Shown here: positions 9,267 through 18,441 of the stretch, piece by piece
Layout: each line of letters starts with the position of its first letter
Position numbering within the stretch: position 1 is the first letter of the stretch
Assembly (NCBI GenBank): GCA_023653115.1
Contig: JAMNXO010000001.1
Location: 310,001-374,000, forward strand
Direction: 5' to 3'
Origin: Erythrobacter sp.
Lineage (GTDB): Bacteria; Pseudomonadota; Alphaproteobacteria; Sphingomonadales; Sphingomonadaceae
DNA: 64,000 nucleotides
Made by a program: the position numbers and the translations under genes
The notes under the pieces: model-generated
What the model was told of the DNA's origin: nothing
The model's database searches: none
What the model saw: only the letters and a program-made list of their open reading frames with translations

Positions 9267-11032
9267 CCCGCCGCGCTGTTGGTTGTCCGCAGCTTCGGCT
9301 TTTCCGTCAGCCCGCCCTCGCGCTCCAGCTGTTCGCGGAATTCGTCGCGCTTGGCGTGAATCGAGGCGATCACCGGCCCCATCGCCACGCCGATATCGAC
9401 CAGCACGGCTTCGGACAGTTGCAGCGAGCTTTCCAGCGTCTCTGGCACCGCATGGCTCGCCCCTGCGCGGTACAAGGTCGCGGCGTGATCCATGTCACGG
9501 GCGCGGGCAACGATCAGCAGATCGGGATAGGCCTGCCTAAGCTTGGTGACGAGACGCTGGGCGAGCACCGGCTCGTCCATCGTCAGCACCACTGCGGGCG
9601 CGTTTTCGACCCCGAGCCGCGCCAGCGTGCCGCGCCGAGCGGCATCGCCGAAGGTGGCGCGGTAGCCGTCCTGCCGGGCGACGGCAATCAGGTCGGGGTT
9701 GGAATCGATCATCACATAGGGCCTGGCATGGGTGTGCATCATATCGGCCACCAGCCTGCCGACGCGCCCGCCGCCGACGATAATGGTGCGCGCCTCGGCG
9801 TCATCATCCCCGCCCGGGAGCTGCGGCGCATGGTCCACCCGGCGCGCGATCATCCGCCCGAGCTTGGCCAGCAGCGGGGTGATGGTGAGGCCGATCGCCG
9901 TGACGGTCTGCCAGAATTGCGCGGTATCGGTGTCGATCACCAGCGCCGCCGTGGCAGCTGCCAGCACGATCAGCGATGTCTCGCTGGGGCTGGCCATCAT
10001 CACGCCGGTCTCGGCGGCGGTGCTGCGCCGCGCGCCCATCAGCCGCAGCAATACGCCGGTGACCAGCGCCTTGAACGTCAGCACGCCCACCACGGCGAGG
10101 GCAAGCGCGCCGATCTGCTCGGTGATCTCCACCAGATTGATGCTCATGCCGATGGTGATCAGGAACACGCCCAAGGCAAGGCCCTTGAACGGCTCCATGA
10201 TCAGTTCGACTTCGGTGTGATATTCGGTTTCGGCGATCAGCAGGCCCGCAATCAGCGCGCCGACGATGGGCGAGAGGCCGACCAGCGCCGTGGCAAGGCT
10301 CGCGCCGATCACCACCAGCAGCGAGGCGGAAAGGAACAGTTCGGGGCTCTTGGTGCGGGCGGCCTGCGCGAACAGGCGGGGCAGGGCAAAGCGCCCCACC
10401 ACCAGCAGCACCGCGATCACCAATCCGCCTTGCCACAGCGTGGTGATCAGGCCCGCCCAGCCTTCCCCTTGCGCATTGGGGGCAAGCGCGCCGAGGATAA
10501 AGATGATCGGCACGATCATGATGTCCTCGAACAGCAGCATCGAGAGTGCCGCGCGGCCCACCGGCGTGCGGGTGCCTGATAGCGGCAGCACAATCGCGGT
10601 CGAGGAGAAGGCCAGCGCAAAGCCCAGCGCCAGCGCGCCAGAAGTGCTCATGTCGCTCACGAAGCCAAGGAACACAGCGAGCGATGAGCCGATGATGATC
10701 AGCTCGAGCGCACCGAGCCCGAACACCAGCCGCCGCAATTGCCACAGGCGGTTGAACGACAGCTCCAGCCCGATCGCGAACAGCAGCAGCACGATGCCGA
10801 AATCGGCAAACGGTGTGAGCACCTCGGGATTGGTGATGGTGATGTGCTCGATCCACGGCACACGCGCCACCAGCGAGCCGAGCCCGAACGGGCCGACCGC
10901 AACGCCGATCAGGATGAAACCGATGATCGGGGTGATGCGAAAGCGCGCGAAGACCGGAATCACGATCCCGGCTGCGCCAAGGATCACCAGCGCATCGGAC
11001 AGGAACGGGGTAGGGGTGAGTTCGCCAGCCAC
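9263..11032 (-). CDS. CPA2-family monovalent cation:proton antiporter (KefB/YbaL-like)
   Basis: This 589-aa inner-membrane protein has about 12-13 hydrophobic segments over residues 1-395. It includes conserved blocks such as FRITPIIGFILIGVAVGPFG and ADFGIVLLLFAIGLELS that mark the Na+/H+ exchanger domain. A TrkA-N/RCK nucleotide-binding domain follows from about 415 (RTIIVGGGRVGRLVADMM, with the dinucleotide-binding glycines and a downstream acidic VMIDSNPD). This layout is that of KefB/KefC/YbaL transporters, which export K+ or Na+ in exchange for protons under ligand control. No KefF/KefG-type partner is adjacent. The start is a GTG. Confidence 0.9.
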   Translation of the reverse strand: MAGELTPTPFLSDALVILGAAGIVIPVFARFRITPIIGFILIGVAVGPFGLGSLVARVPWIEHITITNPEVLTPFADFGIVLLLFAIGLELSFNRLWQLRRLVFGLGALELIIIGSSLAVFLGFVSDMSTSGALALGFALAFSSTAIVLPLSGTRTPVGRAALSMLLFEDIMIVPIIFILGALAPNAQGEGWAGLITTLWQGGLVIAVLLVVGRFALPRLFAQAARTKSPELFLSASLLVVIGASLATALVGLSPIVGALIAGLLIAETEYHTEVELIMEPFKGLALGVFLITIGMSINLVEITEQIGALALAVVGVLTFKALVTGVLLRLMGARRSTAAETGVMMASPSETSLIVLAAATAALVIDTDTAQFWQTVTAIGLTITPLLAKLGRMIARRVDHAPQLPGGDDDAEARTIIVGGGRVGRLVADMMHTHARPYVMIDSNPDLIAVARQDGYRATFGDAARRGTLARLGVENAPAVVLTMDEPVLAQRLVTKLRQAYPDLLIVARARDMDHAATLYRAGASHAVPETLESSLQLSEAVLVDIGVAMGPVIASIHAKRDEFREQLEREGGLTEKPKLRTTNSAAG

Positions 11033-11086
11033 GTCATCGGCTTACCGCGCCGCGAAGGTGCTGTCACTTGCAGTGTGCGGGGGCGG

Positions 11087-12679
11087 CTAACGTTCCTCGC
11101 CAAGTGGGTCCTTGATGTTGCCGACGCGCTTGTCCCACTCGATCCGGTAGAGATCGAAGCGGCGATCGGCGAGGTTCTGCACCGTGCCCTCGGCCCGCGC
11201 CCAGCTGAGATCGGCAAGGTTGACGTCGCTGATGGTCAGCGTCTCGACATTCTCGGATGCCTCGGCCGCAATCCCGTCGCGCGCGAAGGGAAAATCGCAG
11301 GGTGTGAGGATGCAGCTCTGGGCGTATTGGATGTCCATGTTGGCGACATTGGGCAGGTTGCCGACATTGCCGCTCATCACCACAAAGCACTGGTTTTCAA
11401 TCGCCCGCGCCTGCGAGCAATAGCGCACCCGCATATAGCCTTGGCGGCTGTCGGTGCAGAACGGCACGAAGATGATCCGCGCGCCTTCGTCCACCAGCCG
11501 GCGGGCGAGTTCAGGGAATTCGCTGTCGTAACAGATCAGCACGCCGATCGGCCCGCAATCGGTGGGGATCGCATCGATGCTGTCGCCGCCCTTGATGTTC
11601 CACCAATAGGCTTCGTTGGGAGTGGGGTGGATCTTCTCCTGCGCGTGGATCGATCCGTCGCGCAGGCAGACATAGGCGACATTGTGAATGTCGCCATCGG
11701 GCATCCGGGTGGGGTGCGATCCGCCGATGATGTTGATATTGAACGCCAGCGCCATCTCCGACAACCGCTGGCGAATGCGCGGGGTGTAGTCGCTGAGCGT
11801 TTCGATCGCTTCCAGCGGGGTCAGTTCCTTGGGTTCGGCCGACAGCAGCATCACCGTGAACATTTCCGGAAAGACGATGAAGTCCGCTTCGTAATCGGCG
11901 GCAACATCGACGAAATATTCGATCTGCTTCATGAATTCATCGAAGCCCGAGACAGCGCGTGATTGCAGCTGGCAGGTGGCGATGCGGACGCTTTCGACAT
12001 CGCGCGGCAGGCGGTGCTTGGGCGGGGATTCGCTGTCGACATAGGGGTTGCGCCAGACCATCCGCACCGCATTGCCGCGGCTGGCCTTGTCCTCGGGCAG
12101 GTAGCGCGGAAGGATGCCCTGCGGCTCGAATCCGTTGGCCAGCTGGAAGCGCAGCACCGGATCGTGGATCTTGCTGTCGATTACGAGGCCAAGATATTGC
12201 TCGGGGCTTTCGGCGCGATTGGCCTTGCGGCGCTTGGCGCGGGCATAGCCCGGCATCCGCCCGCCGAACACGATCCCGGTAAGGTCGAGCCGCTCCGCCA
12301 GTGCGCGGCGTTCTTCATAGAGCCGCCGCCCCAGCCGCGTGCCGCGCACCTGCGGATCGACGCAAAGCTCATAGCCGTATAGCCAGTCGCCGGTCGGATC
12401 GTGGCGACTGCCAAAGCCGTTGCCGGTCACCTCGTCCCAGGTGTGATTCGACAGCGCCACGCGCTCGTCGAGCCGCATCGAGGCGCAATACCCCACCACC
12501 GCGCCATCGAACAGCGCGACAAAGCAGCCTTCGGGATAGTTGTTGATCTGCCCGCGGATTTCGCCCTGCGTATAGGCGGGCAGATCATCATAGGCACGGC
12601 GGACCAACTCGCCGATCGCCCGCACGTCCTTCAGTTTCGCCTGACGAATTTCAAGCCGCGCGGTTGATCTGCTTGCCAA
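11087..12679 (-). CDS. GNAT acetyltransferase-nitrilase fusion (class 12 nitrilase, Rim1-like)
   Basis: This 530-aa two-domain protein has an N-terminal GNAT domain at about 8-210. Its acetyl-CoA loop lies near 108-118 (DPQVRGTRLGRRLY). A carbon-nitrogen hydrolase domain follows from about 230 to the end. The nitrilase triad is intact: Glu272 (VFPEMF), Lys349 (QEKIHPT) and Cys383 (LICYDSEFPE). The fusion corresponds to the RimI-linked nitrilase branch, whose substrates are unknown. The start is TTG, chosen because GAGGAGG lies four bases upstream and no ATG or GTG fits the N-terminus. It follows icd by 21 bases on the same strand. Confidence 0.9.
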   Translation of the reverse strand: MASRSTARLEIRQAKLKDVRAIGELVRRAYDDLPAYTQGEIRGQINNYPEGCFVALFDGAVVGYCASMRLDERVALSNHTWDEVTGNGFGSRHDPTGDWLYGYELCVDPQVRGTRLGRRLYEERRALAERLDLTGIVFGGRMPGYARAKRRKANRAESPEQYLGLVIDSKIHDPVLRFQLANGFEPQGILPRYLPEDKASRGNAVRMVWRNPYVDSESPPKHRLPRDVESVRIATCQLQSRAVSGFDEFMKQIEYFVDVAADYEADFIVFPEMFTVMLLSAEPKELTPLEAIETLSDYTPRIRQRLSEMALAFNINIIGGSHPTRMPDGDIHNVAYVCLRDGSIHAQEKIHPTPNEAYWWNIKGGDSIDAIPTDCGPIGVLICYDSEFPELARRLVDEGARIIFVPFCTDSRQGYMRVRYCSQARAIENQCFVVMSGNVGNLPNVANMDIQYAQSCILTPCDFPFARDGIAAEASENVETLTISDVNLADLSWARAEGTVQNLADRRFDLYRIEWDKRVGNIKDPLGEER

Positions 12680-12700
12680 GGTTCCTCCTCGCGCCGGGCC

Positions 12701-13924
12701 TTAAGCCTGGCTGGCCATTTCCTTTTCGAGGTTCTGCACGATCGTCTCGAAGAACTGCTCGGTGGTCTGCCATGCCTGACCGGGGCCGATCAGCAGCGCC
12801 AGATCCTTGGTCATGTAGCCCTTTTCGACGGTCTGGATGCAGACCCGCTCGAGCGTTTCGGCAAACTTGACCACATCGGGCGTGCCGTCGAACTTGCCGC
12901 GATACATCAGCCCGCGCGTCCACGCGAAGATCGAGGCGATCGGGTTGGTCGAGGTCGCCTTGCCCTGCTGGTGCTGGCGGTAATGGCGGGTGACGGTGCC
13001 ATGCGCGGCTTCGGCCTCGACGGTCTTGCCATCGGGGCTGAGCAGCACAGAGGTCATCAGGCCGAGCGAGCCGAAGCCCTGCGCCACGGTGTCCGACTGC
13101 ACGTCGCCGTCGTAGTTCTTGCACGCCCAGACGAACTTGCCCGACCACTTGAGCGCCGAGGCGACCATGTCGTCGATCAGGCGGTGTTCGTAGACGATGC
13201 CCGCGGCCTTGAACTGTTCGGCAAAGCCTTCGGTGTCGAACACTTCCTGGAACAGGTCCTTGAAGCGCCCGTCATAGGCCTTGAGGATGGTGTTCTTGGT
13301 GGAGAGATACACCGGCCAGCCTAGGTTGAGGCCGTAGTTGAAGCTCGAACGGGCGAAGTCGCGGATCGAATCGTCGAGGTTGTACATCGCCATCGCCACA
13401 CCGGCGCTGGGGAAGTCGAATACGTCGAGATCAATCTTGTCGCCATTGTCGCCGTCCCACACCAGCCGCAGCTTGCCCGGGCCCGGGATCAGGGTGTCGG
13501 TGGCCTTGTACTGGTCGCCAAAGGCATGGCGGCCGACAACGATCGGATCGGTCCAGCCCGGCACGAGGCGAGGGACGTTCTCGATCACGATCGGCTCGCG
13601 GAAAACCACGCCGCCCAGGATGTTGCGGATCGTGCCGTTGGGCGACTTCCACATCTTCTTGAGGCCGAATTCCTCGACGCGCTGTTCGTCAGGGGTGATG
13701 GTGGCGCACTTCACGCCGACACCGTACTGCTTGATCGCGTTGGCGGAATCGATGGTGACCTGATCGTCGGTCGCATCGCGATTCTCGATCGAGAGGTCGT
13801 AATAGTGCAGATCAATGTCGAGATAGGGCAGGATCAGCCTTTCGCGGATCCACTGCCAGATGATCCGGGTCATCTCGTCCCCGTCGAGTTCGACCACCGG
13901 GTTGGCGACTTTGATTTTCTGCAT
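12701..13924 (-). CDS. icd: Isocitrate dehydrogenase, NADP-dependent
   Basis: This 407-aa TCA-cycle enzyme oxidatively decarboxylates isocitrate to 2-oxoglutarate. It is the eukaryote-like subfamily common in alphaproteobacteria, with N-terminal [13 protein letters not shown], the substrate block [13 protein letters not shown], and [20 protein letters not shown] near the cofactor site. Full length and intact. The start is ATG ([13 protein letters not shown]). The gene lies between the GNAT-nitrilase fusion downstream and tRNA-Val upstream. The ~195 bases before its start hold no other gene. Confidence 0.98.
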   Translation of the reverse strand: MQKIKVANPVVELDGDEMTRIIWQWIRERLILPYLDIDLHYYDLSIENRDATDDQVTIDSANAIKQYGVGVKCATITPDEQRVEEFGLKKMWKSPNGTIRNILGGVVFREPIVIENVPRLVPGWTDPIVVGRHAFGDQYKATDTLIPGPGKLRLVWDGDNGDKIDLDVFDFPSAGVAMAMYNLDDSIRDFARSSFNYGLNLGWPVYLSTKNTILKAYDGRFKDLFQEVFDTEGFAEQFKAAGIVYEHRLIDDMVASALKWSGKFVWACKNYDGDVQSDTVAQGFGSLGLMTSVLLSPDGKTVEAEAAHGTVTRHYRQHQQGKATSTNPIASIFAWTRGLMYRGKFDGTPDVVKFAETLERVCIQTVEKGYMTKDLALLIGPGQAWQTTEQFFETIVQNLEKEMASQA

Positions 13925-14119
13925 GGCTGTTGCCCTATCCTTCTTGCCCCGTCTGCGCAGGGCTGTGATTGACCGACAGGAAGTTGTTCAGAGCCCGTCC
14001 AAAGGCTCAAAGATCCCGCGCGGGCTTTAGCAGAGGAGCGCGGCCTTGCAAGGCGGGGCTGCCGCAAATGAATGGCAACGGGTGTTGCGCCCCGTGCAAG
14101 TCGTTGGCGCGCCAGACAC

Positions 14120-14147
14120 AAAAAAGCCCGCCGGGTGAGGGCGGGCC
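14120..14147 (-). terminator. Intrinsic terminator of tRNA-Val
   Basis: On the minus strand GCCCGCC (14146-14140) and GGCGGGC (14132-14126) form a 7-bp stem, followed by six T residues (14125-14120). It lies 31 bases past the 3' end of tRNA-Val. Confidence 0.85.
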
Positions 14148-14178
14148 ATTTGCCAATCCAGCCTTCAGGCCGATCCGA

Positions 14179-14253
14179 TGGTGGGCGTAGCAAGGATTGA
14201 ACTTGCGACCCCTACGATGTCAACATAGTGCTCTACCACTGAGCTATACGCCC
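14179..14253 (-). tRNA. tRNA-Val (anticodon GAC)
   Basis: A 75-nt cloverleaf read on the minus strand. The acceptor stem pairs GGGCGTA with TACGCCC, with discriminator A and an encoded CCA. The D arm is GCTC...GAGC. The anticodon stem CTATG/CGTAG encloses loop TTGACAT, giving anticodon GAC, and the T loop is TTCAATC. It is followed by a U-tract terminator. Confidence 0.95.
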
Positions 14254-14339
14254 GCACCATCGGCCTCGCCCCTCTCGGAGCGGACCGGCCCTTTATCGCA
14301 GCCCTTTGGAAGGTGCAAGCGATTCGAGCCGTGCAAATA

Positions 14340-14729
14340 TCAAACCCGCGCCTCGCCTGCATCCTCGAACATGCGCTCCACTTCGAGCACCAGATCGCGC
14401 AGGTGGAACGGCTTGGACAGCACCTTGGCGGTGGGCTGTTCGCGGGTGGCGCGCAAGCTCACTGCGGCAAAGCCGGTGATGAACATCACCTTGGTGTGCG
14501 GCGAGATCTCCGCGCAGCGCTGGGCGAGTTCGATTCCGTCCATTTCCGGCATGACGATGTCGGACAACAGCAGATCGAAATCGCCGGTTTCAAGCAGGGG
14601 GATCGCCTCTGTGCCGCGGTCAACCGCGCTCACCCGGTAACCGGCATTGGTCAGCGCACGTTCGAGATAGGTGCGCATCGCCTCTTCGTCTTCGGCGAGC
14701 AGGATGCGCGGGGAATTGGTCGATGTCAT
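14340..14729 (-). CDS. cpdR: Single-domain response regulator CpdR
   Basis: This 129-aa stand-alone receiver has phospho-acceptor Asp57 in LLLSDIVMPEMDGIELAQR, MFITGFAAVSLR around 85-96, and conserved Lys in VLSKPFHLRDLV. These stretches are diagnostic of CpdR. When unphosphorylated, CpdR primes ClpXP to degrade cell-cycle proteins; CckA-ChpT phosphorylation switches it off. I chose the ATG at 14729 because the receiver fold starts there (MTSTNSPRILLAEDEE); the frame continues open upstream without homology. It is divergent from an N-formylglutamate amidohydrolase-like gene, and cckA is in the same window. Confidence 0.93.
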   Translation of the reverse strand: MTSTNSPRILLAEDEEAMRTYLERALTNAGYRVSAVDRGTEAIPLLETGDFDLLLSDIVMPEMDGIELAQRCAEISPHTKVMFITGFAAVSLRATREQPTAKVLSKPFHLRDLVLEVERMFEDAGEARV

Positions 14730-14858
14730 GCCAGCCGTATAGCACGGCGGATTTAAGAAATCTTTCCTTCGTGCTCGCGAAAAAGCTGGCGTTAGCCGCT
14801 GGCGGCGGGCGATCAGGCTTTGACAGTGCCCGGCAAAGGCGGCAGCAAGGCAGGCGAC

Positions 14859-15860
14859 ATGTCGCGCTTGTCCCCCGGCCCTCACCTCGAACCCGATCCC
14901 GCAACGCCGGGAGAGGGCGCGCGCGTCAGCGGCGGGCAGGTGCCGGGGCTGGAGGGAAGGGCGGCCTACACCTTTGCCGCGCCGCGCCAGATGCGTTTGC
15001 CCGTGCTGGTTGCGGTGCCGCACGCAGGGCGCGCCTATCCCGCAGCGGTGCTCGATCGGATGCGTGATCCGCAGGGCGCGCAATTGCGGCTGGAGGACCG
15101 GCTGGTGGACCGGCTCGGCCGGATGATCGCGCAGGCGACCGGGGCTGGCCTGCTGATCGCCCATGCGCCGCGCGCGCTGATGGATCTCAACCGCGCCGAA
15201 GACGATATCGACTGGGACATGATCGAGGGCGGCCGGCCTGACGATCTGGCAGCGCAGCCCGCCGCCTCCGGCACCGCGGCGAACGGCAACCGCCGCGCGC
15301 GCAGCGGGCTCGGGCTGGTGCCGCGCCGTCTGCCGGGCTCGGGCGAGATATGGCGGGGGCGGCTGGCGCGCAGCGAACTGGCCGCACGCATTGCCGGCAT
15401 CCACCGCGCCTACCACAGCTTTCTTGCCGACGAGCTTGCCCGCATCCGCAAGGTGTGGGGCGCAGCGCTGCTGATCGATCTGCATTCGATGCCGCCGCTG
15501 CGGCCGGTCGATGGCGAAGAGCACGCCCCGCAGCTTGTGCTTGGCGACCGGTTCGGCGTCACCTGCCACCCCAGTTTGATGGGCGCAGCGCTGCGCCATC
15601 TTGAGGCCCGCGGGCTACCTGCCGCGCAGAACCGGCCCTATTCGGGCGGCTATGTGCTCGATCGCCATGGCGCGCCGCAGCACGGGGTTCATGCCGTGCA
15701 GGTCGAAGTGTGCCGTGCGGCCTATCTCGATCACCGCCTGGCAGAACCGGGCGAGGGGCTGGCGGGCATGGCCGCCGCGCTGGCCGATCTGGTGCGGGTG
15801 ATGGGAGCCGAGACGGCGCTGCTCGGCGGCGGCGAGAGCCTTCAGCAGGCGGCCGAATAG
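14859..15860 (+). CDS. N-formylglutamate amidohydrolase family protein
   Basis: This 333-aa predicted hydrolase belongs to the family that cleaves N-formylglutamate in histidine degradation. The recognisable family segments are VAVPHAGRAYP near 50, APRALMDLNRAEDDID near 105-120 and LIDLHSMPPL near 205. No other histidine-utilisation gene is nearby, so the true substrate may be another N-acyl amino acid. The ATG at 14859 is preferred over an in-frame TTG 39 bases upstream (14820). It is divergent from cpdR, with about 130 bases between the starts. Confidence 0.82.
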   Translation: MSRLSPGPHLEPDPATPGEGARVSGGQVPGLEGRAAYTFAAPRQMRLPVLVAVPHAGRAYPAAVLDRMRDPQGAQLRLEDRLVDRLGRMIAQATGAGLLIAHAPRALMDLNRAEDDIDWDMIEGGRPDDLAAQPAASGTAANGNRRARSGLGLVPRRLPGSGEIWRGRLARSELAARIAGIHRAYHSFLADELARIRKVWGAALLIDLHSMPPLRPVDGEEHAPQLVLGDRFGVTCHPSLMGAALRHLEARGLPAAQNRPYSGGYVLDRHGAPQHGVHAVQVEVCRAAYLDHRLAEPGEGLAGMAAALADLVRVMGAETALLGGGESLQQAAE

Positions 15861-15870
15861 TCTCGCTCAA

Positions 15871-15905
15871 AGAAAACGGGCGGCCCTGCCACGCAGAACC
15901 GCCCG
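15871..15905 (-). terminator. Intrinsic terminator, minus strand (SapC gene)
   Basis: CGGGCGG (15877-15883) and CCGCCCG (15899-15905) form a 7-bp stem. On the minus strand it is followed by TTTTCT. It sits between two convergent genes and could also slow plus-strand transcription. Confidence 0.75.
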
Positions 15906-15948
15906 CCTTTATCTGTGCATCAGGCCCGTGCAGGCCCGGCGCGTCAGC

Positions 15949-16728
15949 TCAATTGGCTGCGCCTTGCAGTTCCGGCATCCTGCCGAGCGACATCTGGCGC
16001 TCGAAGATGGTGCGCATCAGGTTGAGCGAGAACAGGTGGGCGTGGATGATGATCAGCATGCCGTTCTTGTTCAGCTCTTCGAGGGTGGCAGCCGGCAGTT
16101 CGCGCAGCTTTTCCTCGTTCACCATCTGGAAGCCGCGATAGACGAACGGCTTTTCCGGCTGATCGTTGCGGGTGATGGCGATTTCGCCGTCCATCAGGAT
16201 GCCGAGCTTCTTGAGCTCGTCCATGAACTGCTTGGTGCGCTGGCCGGCTTCTTCGAAGCGGCGGCAGAATTCGAGCACGCCCTGCGTGTATTCGGTGGGC
16301 GCGGCGGCTTCGTCGAACAGCGCGAGGCCTTCGTCACGCTTGCCGATGAAGTTGACGGTCGGATCGAAGCAGAGCGACAGCTCTTCGGCATCCGGACGCA
16401 GCTTGGCGAGCATGAAGGGGTAGCGGCGCACATAGGCCGGAACGTAAACAAGGCTGGTCAGCTTGTTGTCGTCGCCCATGAAGGTGTTGACGCCTTCGTT
16501 GAGCCCGAACAGCGCGATCGGCAGCGGGGTGTCACCGGCGGTGAACACGATCGGGTAGTGGCGCTGGGCATCGATGAACTCGTCGGTGGTCACCGGCACA
16601 GCATGGGTCTGGCCGAGAAACGCCGCGTCTTCGAGCGTGCCGACCTTCCAGTCGGCATGGTCGCGGCTGTTGAGCGGCAGGAGGTCGTTGTAGAACAGCG
16701 GAAGTTGCGGTTGCGGCGCGCTGGCCAT
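15949..16728 (-). CDS. SapC family protein
   Basis: This 259-aa protein resembles the SapC family (Pfam PF07277) along its length: LFYNDLLPLNSRDHADWKV at the N-terminus, HYPIVFTAGDTPLPIALFG, VPAYVRRYPF near 98-107 and CFDPTVNFI near 121. No signal peptide or membrane helix is evident. SapC was first described with S-layer secretion in Campylobacter, but in sphingomonads and Caulobacterales the family is often found near TonB receptors or tryptophan halogenases, and its role is unclear. It stands alone here. The conserved start is the ATG at 16728. A minus-strand terminator follows the gene. Confidence 0.85.
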   Translation of the reverse strand: MASAPQPQLPLFYNDLLPLNSRDHADWKVGTLEDAAFLGQTHAVPVTTDEFIDAQRHYPIVFTAGDTPLPIALFGLNEGVNTFMGDDNKLTSLVYVPAYVRRYPFMLAKLRPDAEELSLCFDPTVNFIGKRDEGLALFDEAAAPTEYTQGVLEFCRRFEEAGQRTKQFMDELKKLGILMDGEIAITRNDQPEKPFVYRGFQMVNEEKLRELPAATLEELNKNGMLIIIHAHLFSLNLMRTIFERQMSLGRMPELQGAAN

Positions 16729-16816
16729 GAATTCGTCTCCGAGAAAAATCAGTTGCGGGCGATCCCTGCGGCAGGGCTCCCCCGCCGGACGGGGCGCGCT
16801 GTAGGCGTTTGCGGGC

Positions 16817-18292
16817 CTAGGTGCAAGCCGCAGGGGGCGTCATCACCAGCTTGCCGGGATTGAGCAGACCGTGCGGATCAAGCGCCTGCTTGACGCTGCG
16901 CATCAGCGCCAGCGCCACCGGATCATGCAGCCGCGCCAGCTCTGCCACCTTCATCTGCCCGATCCCGTGCTCGGCGCTGATCGATCCGCCCCATTGCTTG
17001 ACCAGATCATAAACCGCGCCGCTTACCGCCTTGCCCTCTGCCTCCTCCCACGCGCCGCGCATTGCGCCTGCCGGGGCAAGCACGTGGAAATGGACATTGC
17101 CATCGCCCAGATGGCCGAAGGCGACGGCACAGGTGCCGGGAAAGGCGGCCTCGATCGCGGGGCTGGCGGCAAGGATGAATTCGGGCATCCGCTCGACCGG
17201 CACCGAGATATCGTGCTGCATCGCCGGACCCAGCGCGCGTTCGGCGGCCGAGATGGAATCGCGCAGCAGCCAGAAATCCTCGGCCTGGCGCTCGTTGGCG
17301 GCAATCACCGCGTCGGCCAGCAAGCCGTCTTCCATCGCCGCGGCAAGGCTGGCTTCGAGCCGGTCGCGCAAGGCGGCGCTGTCCATGCCGGGCGAAACGC
17401 ATTCGATCAGCGCGTTCCAGCCGTGGCGCTCGGCCAGCGGGGCGCGGGCGGCGGGCAGGTGGGCGAGCACGGAATCGAGGCAATGCGCCGGCACCACCTC
17501 GAAGCCTTCGAGGGCCTCGCCCATGTCACGCTCCACCCGCCGCAGCAGGCTGCGCGCGTCGGTGATGGTGGCAAGCCCGGTCCACGCCGTCACACGGCCG
17601 GTGGGCGCCGGCAGCAGGCGCAGCGTTGCCGCGGTGATGATCCCGAGCGTGCCTTCCGAACCGATCAGCAGCTGCTTCAAGTCAAACCCGCGATTGTCCT
17701 TCTTGAGCGGGGTGAGCGCATCGAACACCGCACCATCGGCCAGCACCGCTTCCAGCCCCAGAACCTGCGCGCGCATCGTGCCGTGGCGCAGCACCTGCGT
17801 GCCGCCGGCATTGGTCGACACCAGCCCGCCGATGGTCGCCGAACCCTTGCCGCCCAGTGTCAGCGGGAAGCGCAGGCCTGCGTTGCCGGCGAGATCGTGG
17901 AGGCGCTGGAGGATTACGCCCGCCTCGCACACCACTTGCCCGGCTTCAGCATCGAGATGGCGGACCGCGTCCATGCGCCTGAGGCTCAGCAGCAGCGCGG
18001 TGCCGGTGGCATCGGGGGTCGCGCCGCCTGCCATGCCGCTATTGCCGCCCTGCGGGACGATCGGCACGCCATGCGCCGCACACAGCTTCACGAGCGCGGC
18101 GACTTCGGGGGTTGAGGCGGGCGAGGCGAGGGCGAGCGCGCGCCCGGTGTAGCGCCCGCGCCAGTCGGTCAGCCAGGCGTCCATCCGCTCAGGATCGCTG
18201 GTCAGTCCGCGCGGGCCGAGCAGGCGCGCGGCATCGGCAAGAAAGGCGGCGGAATCCGGGGCAGAAAGGGGCGCGTCCATTGTTGCGCCCAT
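16817..18292 (-). CDS. FAD-binding oxidase (D-2-hydroxyglutarate/D-lactate dehydrogenase type)
   Basis: This 491-aa flavoprotein is of the VAO/PCMH type. The N-terminal FAD-binding half contains PQGGNSGMAGGATP (~80-93), GGLVSTNAGGTQVLRHG (~155-171) and LIGSEGTLGIIT (~208-219). The FAD-oxidase C domain shows GHLGDGNVHFHVLAP (~392-406) and SAEHGIGQMK (~450). This is the arrangement of D-2-hydroxyacid dehydrogenases such as GlcD, D-lactate dehydrogenase and D-2-hydroxyglutarate dehydrogenase. No GlcE/GlcF partner is adjacent, favouring a single-subunit enzyme. An internal ATG four codons in is an alternative start. Confidence 0.9.
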   Translation of the reverse strand: MGATMDAPLSAPDSAAFLADAARLLGPRGLTSDPERMDAWLTDWRGRYTGRALALASPASTPEVAALVKLCAAHGVPIVPQGGNSGMAGGATPDATGTALLLSLRRMDAVRHLDAEAGQVVCEAGVILQRLHDLAGNAGLRFPLTLGGKGSATIGGLVSTNAGGTQVLRHGTMRAQVLGLEAVLADGAVFDALTPLKKDNRGFDLKQLLIGSEGTLGIITAATLRLLPAPTGRVTAWTGLATITDARSLLRRVERDMGEALEGFEVVPAHCLDSVLAHLPAARAPLAERHGWNALIECVSPGMDSAALRDRLEASLAAAMEDGLLADAVIAANERQAEDFWLLRDSISAAERALGPAMQHDISVPVERMPEFILAASPAIEAAFPGTCAVAFGHLGDGNVHFHVLAPAGAMRGAWEEAEGKAVSGAVYDLVKQWGGSISAEHGIGQMKVAELARLHDPVALALMRSVKQALDPHGLLNPGKLVMTPPAACT

Positions 18293-18441
18293 GCCACAGT
18301 CTGCGGCAAATGTGCCAGAGGTTTTGCGCTGGCGGTCAAGCCAGTTAAGCCGGGGTTCAATTGCCGACGTTAGGCGGGATGGCGGCGCAAACCGCGCTCA
18401 CGCCCCGCCTTGTGCCTTTCCGGGAGACAGCTTCAACCGCC

